Source: Doryteuthis pealeii
Lineage: Eukaryota > Mollusca > Cephalopoda > Myopsida > Loliginidae
Assembly (NCBI GenBank): GCA_023376005.1
Contig: CM042181.1
Coordinates: 357,313-421,312, forward strand
Direction: 5' to 3'
Length of the DNA stretch: 64,000 nt
Part shown: positions 55,701 through 64,000 of the stretch, in pieces
How the letters are laid out: the number at the start of each line of letters is the position of its first letter
Numbering within the stretch: the stretch's first letter is position 1
Translations under genes and position numbers: made by a program
The notes under the pieces: model-generated
What the model was told of the DNA's origin: nothing
The model's database searches: none
The model's input: only the letters and a program-made list of their open reading frames with translations

Positions 55701-56170
55701 TCATCACGCTCCCTACAGAGCCGAAACCACAGCATATAAGGGTTCAAAAAAATGCTAGCCCGGTCCCTTGGTTTGAGAAAAGACAGAACGTGGAGTGCAA
55801 ACACGCTGACTCTCCGGAAAAGAAAAAGTTCCAGTCGCAACGGTCAGTAAAGAAGGGTAGGCTTCTGGTACATGAAAGGAACTGTCACTATACATTTGCT
55901 TAGAAAGAGTTACTTAAAAACGTAACACTACGCTCTCCTAAGATCGTTAACCTATTTCGAAAATTCTTTAAGAAGCTTGATTAAAATACTTATTAATTTT
56001 TTTTCAGTCTTACTTTTCAAGTTCGCGGTACATTTAAAGGCAAAACTAAGCGATCACCTAGGACGCCAAAATCTGAAACGTCTCCAATTCAGAACAAACG
56101 AGTATTATTTATTTTTCTCTATATGATGTATCGATATGAGTATGGGACGATCAATTTTTAATCCAGAAAT
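52790..56170 (+). repeat. Three ~1.03-1.06-kb tandem units, one carrying and one joining a Helitron
   Basis: The block CTCCTTGTMGRAAATGTCTGAGAT begins near 52840, 54530 and 55560. Units 2 and 3 are 1.03 kb apart; units 1 and 2 are 1.70 kb apart because a 642-bp Helitron sits in unit 1. Each unit has AACAGAGCCAAACACAGCAC, GCTAGCCCGGTCCCTTGG, GACAGAACGTGGAGTGCAAA, CTACGCTCTCCTAAGATCG and the CACCTAGGACGCC motif. Frames of 60-100 codons in them are similar but not kept open in all units. Confidence 0.85.
53464..54105 (+). mobile_element. Non-autonomous Helitron, copy 6
   Basis: TC at 53464, hairpin GCACCCGGAGGGTGC, then CTAG at 54102-54105; flanked by A (53463) and T (54106). The tandem unit 2 at about 55130-55150 has the empty site CCAGAAATTAATATAATA, matching both flanks (CAGAAA and TTAAT) with no duplication. 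Confidence 0.92.
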
Positions 56171-56345
56171 CTTATAAATGGAGATTGGTGTTTTTCTGTC
56201 TGTAACCGAAACTATATTACGACTCAAGTCACAATTCCCTTAGTTATATACGTCACATTCTCCATGATTCTATTTCTATTTTCAACCTCAATTTATAATA
56301 ACACTGTTTGACATTATTAATACTTGTTGGCCTTACCTAAAATAC
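56170..56345 (+). mobile_element. Non-autonomous Helitron, copy 7 (5' fragment)
   Basis: Starts TCTTATAAATGGAGATTGG after CCAGAAA, the same position as copy 6 in its tandem unit, and stops at about 56345 where sequence of the TTTATAAAGCTTGATATAAA repeat begins. Confidence 0.8.
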
Positions 56346-56359
56346 TTTATAAAGCTTGA

Positions 56360-56660
56360 TATAAAGCTTTGCGCGACTGGAAGATGTTTAAAGCATATTA
56401 CCCTCGCTTTGTCGGAATAGATGAGATGATGTGTCAACTCTTACATCTTTCATCCATTTCTGAATTGAGAAATTTGTGTCCGCAGTTGCTTAACATTACC
56501 GGCACTTTCCTTTTATTGGAGTGAATAACCTGTGGATAAATAAATATTCAATATATTTATCTCTGTACCGGTACTACATCGGAGAAGGCTTGGATTCGCT
56601 GAATTGCTTGGGCAATTGTTCTGTTTGGCAGGAAATTCTATGATATTCTGGAGTCTGGAC
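56360..56660 (+). repeat. Repeat shared with 46200-46500
   Basis: AAGCTTGATATAAAGCTTTG, GGAGTGAATAACCTGTGGAT, ATCTCTGTACCGGTACTACA and GGAAATTCTATGAT...CTGGAGTCTGGA are found in both places. The 91- and 67-codon frames at 56604-56893 continue from it and show no recognised domain. Confidence 0.75.
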
Positions 56661-57084
56661 CAATTGATACTGAGTGTTATCTTGCCTTTGTGCCATTTGG
56701 AGTTGTTAGTGATAATACAAGACCGCTTCTTTTTCACTCCTGGCGTATTATATTTCCTCAAAATTACAACTGCCGAGAGCAAGCACATTCATACGCCATT
56801 AACATTCTCTCAATTCTCCCCTTTGCCACGTACCATTCGCTTGTACAATCAAACCACGCTATGCCAAATCATCAGTTAAACTTTTCCGTCTAATCCGCCA
56901 CATCACGCCACCCTCATGGCTCCACATTACTCCCATTACGTAACATACAGATTACTTTTTGCCTAACTACTTAAAATCCCAAAGTAATAGCATTCCTCCC
57001 ATACTCGCACACTAAAAAGCCAAACAAACAAAAGATGAAAAAATAAACAAACAATAAAGCCCCTTACCACTTGGTAGTCCACTT

Positions 57085-57240
57085 TACTCAGACCATAAAT
57101 AACAATAAAAACATGCCAAACTGCAGTCCTGTCTCTTCTGAACCAATTAAAACCAAACTCGGCATTTCTCCCTACAGAGCCTATACAACAGTATATACGA
57201 GCGCACAAAATGCAGGCCATGTCACTTGGTTGAGAATCTC
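57085..57240 (+). repeat. Dispersed repeat (CCTACAGAGCC family)
   Basis: ACCATAAATAACAATAAA, CTTCTGAACCA, TCCCTACAGAGCCTA, CAGTATATACGAGCGCACAAAATG and CACTTGGTTGAGAA recur at 58160-58330 and in each of the three tandem units at 52905, 54590 and 55620. Confidence 0.75.
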
Positions 57241-57449
57241 ACTATCCATGCTATCTTAACTTATATATAACTGAACTTTCTTGTTTAGTCTGTTAGTCCG
57301 TCGATTCTGCTATGTATTAGCAAAAATATTAGAGGAGCGAGCGAGCTTCAGATACGCTTACCGTTAATAATTTTCATTAAAATCAATACCAATTATCAAA
57401 TTCAATATAACAAAGAAAATATACTATTTCTTCTGAATGTTGAGATGAG

Positions 57450-57640
57450 GCTTGAAGATTAGAATTATCTGCGTTATTCGGACTATTGTCCCCATCTTCA
57501 TTTGTTATTTGTACAACGTTCGGCCGATATACCCTCCGCGCCTTCTTCAGGTATTTCTTCTCGCCGACTCGGGGAACCTTCTTTTCGAACTCTGGGAACT
57601 TTCTTTGTCGTATTCGGGAACCATCACGGAACTTTGAACC
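57450..57640 (-). repeat. Hammerhead-like repeat (GGCCGAAC family), inverted copy
   Basis: Reverse complement of 35070-35262: TTATTCGGACTATTGTC, ACAACGTTCGGCCGATA, CTTCTTCAGG and AACCTTCTTTTCG. CUGAAGA and stem II are recognisable on the minus strand, but the GAAA box has lost an A and no closing stems form. Confidence 0.6.
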
Positions 57641-57734
57641 TAACCCTTTATTTATTCCACGGTGGTTATCCTGTTCTCATTCCGCTAACCATAGCTGGGG
57701 TAGCAGTTGCTGTTAATTAATTATTTTTCTAACT

Positions 57735-57828
57735 GCTTTCACTCAGGATTGAACTCGCGGTGCCAGAGATAACTGTCACTTAGAACTGTTTTTAACCTAA
57801 CTGCCTTATCCACTCGGCCATGTATACA
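57735..57828 (-). other. tRNA-like segment (Leu/Ser type)
   Basis: Minus strand reads ATGGCCGAGTGGATAAGGCA (A box), about 45 bp later GAGTTCAATCCTG (B box). The length fits a tRNA with a long variable arm, but the acceptor stem and anticodon arm are imperfect. A SINE head or tRNA pseudogene is more likely than a working tRNA. Confidence 0.55.
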
Positions 57829-57989
57829 GTTCACTATGGGAAAAAAGAACAAGAAAATATAACTTATAAAAAAGAATAAGCATAAAAAAATTACAGCACA
57901 TTAATTTCATTACATCTATTTTTCTTAAAAAAAAACTAACAAATTTTTTCTGAGAGCGGATTAATGGCATTTTTCTGTCCAGCTTTCAA

Positions 57990-58075
57990 AGAGTCAAATT
58001 GATTTTGACATACGAGGAAATTCGAGTTTACGATTAGGAACGAAATCAAACTTGAATTCAAGGTACCACTGTATA
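57990..58075 (-). mobile_element. mariner-type terminal repeat
   Basis: From 58073 on the minus strand: TACAGTGGTACCTTGAATTC, then AAGTTTGATTTCGTTCC. This matches the TACAGTGGTACCTYG...TTCGTTCC ends common among animal mariner-derived elements. The other end was not found. Confidence 0.6.
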
Positions 58076-58329
58076 TCTGTTTTCAGAAAACCGAGTGTAT
58101 ACTAATTCCTTTTAAGTAAAACAATATATTAGAAGAATAAATAGCATTAAAATCCCTTGTTACTAAGCAGTCCATTCTACTTAGACCCTAAATAGCAATA
58201 AACAAACAGCGCCCAACCACAGCACTCCTCTTCTGAACCCTAAAACGAAACTATTCACCCTCCCTACAGGGTATAAAACCACAGTACATAAAGGCGTACA
58301 AAATAAAGGTCACGTCACTTTGGTTTGAG

Positions 58330-58950
58330 AATCGCATAGATGAGAAATTTCCGGTAACCAAACTTTGCCACCGCTACCCTTAATTACACTTATGACAATG
58401 GATGCTCGTTGCATAATGGACTTAGATAATGTTGTATATCTTGCAACGGAAGATTCCTCTTCCGGTCAAAAGACAAAGAGAAAGATAAAAATATATTAGT
58501 TTGTTGGTTGTTTTGAAGGCTGTCACAATGCGAGTGTAAAGAAAAAAGAATGTAACTATGATGTTTTTTGTTAACCTGTCATTTTTTATTTCCTTATTTA
58601 AAAGGGAAAACGGAAGCGGGGTCTTCCGGTCAAGAAACAGGTAGAATATGAGAAAGAGATAAAAGACAACAGAAGCAGTTCTCCGGTTGAAGAGAAAGAT
58701 AAAGAAATTATGTATGTCCGTTATCAGATCAAACGATAAATGCGTGGGCATATTTTTTGTATAAAAATGCTAGCAGATTATGGGTGAAGTCAGCCCCCAG
58801 CAGCAGCCGAGAAGATAACCTCGCCTCCCGTCGACTACTCGGGAATTTTCATTGTGGACACTCGTCGCCCCTCACCACCCACACACCGAAGAAAATAAAG
58901 ACGGGTCCTATTTTTATATATACGTGTCTGTAGTTTTATTGAAGTACAGT
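58330..58950 (+). other. Possible LTR-like region
   Basis: TGTATAAAAATGC near 58760 resembles a TATA box and AAAATAAAGACGGG near 58894 a poly(A) signal, with CTTCCGGTCAA repeated three times upstream (58450-58700). 58495-58585 also matches the intron of the FEM1-like gene (40955-41045). No primer-binding site or second LTR, so tentative. Confidence 0.25.
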
Positions 58951-58954
58951 AGTC

Positions 58955-59215
58955 GGCTATACAACAATAGCAAATGGACTCGTCGAACTGAGTTCAAATC
59001 CTGGACATGGTTGTTTGCATTTCACATAACACTAATACCCTTGGGAAAAGTATGAATCCAACGACTATCCCTCCAGCCATGGGAAAATAGAAGAGCAGAC
59101 TGCGCTCTTCAGCGTTGGTTATGCAACCTGTCTAGGTGAAGGAAAACTCTAAATTCAAACCTGTTTAACTTGTGTCGCATCCTGATCGTGCGGAGGAGTC
59201 GGTAAATATATATAA
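58955..59215 (+). mobile_element. tRNA-derived SINE with conserved body, copy 3
   Basis: GAGTTCAAATCCTGGAC (B box) is followed by CCTCCAGCCATGGGAAAATA, CAACCTGTCTAGGTGAAGG, TTGTGTCGCATCCTGATCG and GTCGGTAAATATATATA. With 26150-26437 this is one of two copies that keep the tRNA head. Confidence 0.7.
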
Positions 59216-59339
59216 CTGAGTTTTCTGTGTTTAGGAGCTGTTACCCAGTCGATTATTTTAGCTTTGTGCGAGCGAGCGAGCTTCAGATACACTTACGTTA
59301 ACAATTTCATTAAATACCATTCAAGCTTTCAAATCATTC

Positions 59340-59605
59340 AAGGTTTGGTTTGTTTTGTTTTACAGCATATCAACCTCAGTGGGTCATTTAATGCCAACAA
59401 AGTTGTGAAATAAATTTATTTTTAATGGATAATAAAATTTTGTTTATAAACTCATGTTTTTCTATTTAACCCATTGATGGGACCCTAGCAGGTACTACCA
59501 CTCCGGGTTAGAGTAGACCAGGGAGTACATGCGTCGCATGAAGGGTGCCCCCACATTCCCCAAAACCTCGAAACTGGAACCTCACCACCGTGATGGCTGC
59601 TGATT
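59340..59605 (-). repeat. Dispersed repeat R1, inverted partial copy
   Basis: Reverse complement of the R1 3' part: TTTACAGCATATCAACCTCA, GGGACCCTAGCAGGTACTAC, CTGGAACCTCACCA. Confidence 0.75.
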
Positions 59606-59629
59606 ATGACAAGGTTCCTGAGTCCGATA

Positions 59630-59676
59630 AACACCTGAAGAAGGCCGGGTGGCCGAAACGTTCTACATATAGTGTT
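59630..59676 (+). ncRNA. hammerhead-like ribozyme with poor stem III
   Basis: AACAC (59630-59634), CUGAAGA (59635-59641), stem II GGCC/GGCC with a GGGU loop (59643-59654), GAA (59655-59657), a 13-nt stem III region with only partial pairing, A59671 at the cleavage position, and GUGUU (59672-59676), which pairs fully with AACAC. It is the only member of the GGCCGAAA family here in which stem I closes. Confidence 0.45.
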
Positions 59677-59699
59677 ACATTAATTATTGGATCCCTAAT

Positions 59700-60640
59700 G
59701 CTTTTATAAGGCTAATTGTAGAAATTCATAATGGCGATTGCGTATAGCGCGCGATGCCTTGAGAGTGAGTGACAGACGTTTGAACCTCACCTTGGGACCT
59801 TTGCCTTGCGGGGATGATCGTCTGAGAACCGGAACCCCATAGAAGGCCCTCTTCCGGTTTAAGGCATATAGTAAGTAACTTACGCTCAGTTAGAAGGTTA
59901 GAAGCCAAGCTAGCAAGATGGTAGTTCACTAGCGCAGATTGTCTGGTCTGGGATCTACGAATAAGTAACATCAACGTAAATCGAAGTTTCTTTGTGTTTA
60001 TTACCTAAAAACTAACAATAACAACAGGGCTTCTGATAAGGGAGAGTGATTTCCCTAACAGAAAACGAGACCCGAAATCCCCATTACAAGAAAGACCAGA
60101 CCTTTTAGAAGATATACCAGACCAAAAGATGATAGACGGAATTCAGAAGCAAAGGGCCGGCCAGAAATAAATATTGACCAGAGTAAGGAAAATAAGAAAG
60201 GTTTATTATAACGTTTATATTGCTGATTGGGTTTGGTAAACGTGAAAACCCCTCGTAAAAATAAAAAAAATAGCAATGGAAGATGAGGACAATTAGTCCG
60301 AATAATTACACGGTTTTGTGTATATTTTTCAAGTTTTTACTACTTGTAATGTATTAAGTATCTATACTAGCTTAAAGAATTATTCATTATTTTAATATCA
60401 GTTTTAAGTTCTTAATGTAATATAGATGATATAAATAAAGGCACTAATGAAATTAAATAAGAAAAAGCAATATAAAAGATTACAACTTATTTTAATCATG
60501 GTTTAATGTGTTTATAAACAGGGGCCGGGTTTAGCTTCCAGTCGGATAAGAGCGATTCGAGCCTAGAAAAACCAACCAAGGTCAACCATAGTTCGTACCG
60601 GTCTCCGACACAAACTCCAGCGATAATGAAGATAGGATCA
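59700..60640. other. No recognised gene
   Basis: An 82-codon minus-strand frame (59726-59974) and a 73-codon one (60055-60276) have no recognisable motif. GAGGACAATTAGTCCGAATAA near 60285 is a tail scrap of the hammerhead-like repeat. Confidence 0.5.
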
Positions 60641-60644
60641 TCAT

Positions 60645-60744
60645 NNNNNNNNNNNNNNNNNNNNNNNNNNNNNNNNNNNNNNNNNNNNNNNNNNNNNNNN
60701 NNNNNNNNNNNNNNNNNNNNNNNNNNNNNNNNNNNNNNNNNNNN
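60645..60744. other. Assembly gap (100 N)
   Basis: Exactly 100 N, directly before the second polypurine tract. Confidence 0.99.
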
Positions 60745-60779
60745 AGGGGGGGAAAGATAGAAAAAGAAAAAGAAATCAA

Positions 60780-64000
<3,221 letters not shown>

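Noticed and set aside
52916..55707. Similar 60-100-codon frames in each tandem unit
   Set aside because: Frames are broken by indels between units and follow DNA identity only; no evidence of coding.
56604..56893. 91- and 67-codon frames
   Set aside because: They extend from a dispersed repeat shared with 46200-46500; two frames overlap and neither resembles a known protein.

Overview
This is eukaryotic, almost certainly invertebrate animal, nuclear DNA. It is AT-rich and dominated by microsatellites, minisatellites and transposable-element remnants. The only host-type coding sequence has introns and no bacterial gene organisation. The load of (GA)n, (TA)n and (AAAG)n tracts, together with many hammerhead-ribozyme repeats, tRNA-derived repeats and Helitrons, resembles what is described for cephalopod or other molluscs and some arthropods, but the species cannot be fixed from sequence alone. 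There are three 100-N assembly gaps (19457-19556, 39534-39633, 60645-60744), and single-base indels are common, so several frameshifts may be sequencing errors.

Layout. 1-4.1 kb: GA-rich composite minisatellite and TG/TC/TA microsatellites, plus the first hammerheads. 4.4-9.3 kb: array and scattered copies of a ~360-bp repeat. 7.0-10.2 kb: tRNA-like segments followed by hammerhead ribozymes, and a non-autonomous Helitron. 11.2-12.5 kb: second Helitron and a LINE remnant. 13.4-14.7 kb: FEM1-like pseudogene whose exon is split by a third Helitron; 15.3-22.4 kb: 32-bp minisatellite; 22.6-22.95 kb: a FEM1-like C-terminal piece. 24.3-28 kb: tRNA-derived SINEs, a tandem array of tRNA-like units, a LINE scrap and hammerhead relics. 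28-33.3 kb: polypurine AAAG tract and a repeat block that recurs at 60.7-64 kb. 33.7-38 kb: dispersed repeats and Helitrons. 39.6-44.6 kb: near-perfect 2.4-kb palindrome carrying a FEM1-like gene on both arms; the gene continues on the right arm to 45277. 45.3-59 kb: tandem AT-rich repeats with Helitrons, another hammerhead, tRNA-like pieces and a mariner end.

Biology. The FEM1-like genes encode ankyrin proteins of the family that acts as substrate receptors of CUL2 ubiquitin ligases; at least two paralogues are present and none has an intact frame as assembled. The most notable content is a dense, structurally diverse set of hammerhead ribozyme motifs (six with a full core and closed stems, several relics). 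Nearly all have a very short, self-complementary stem III, as in Penelope-like elements and retrozymes, and at least two lie just downstream of tRNA-like promoter sequence. The Helitron family is unusually well defined because two empty sites can be read inside the window itself.
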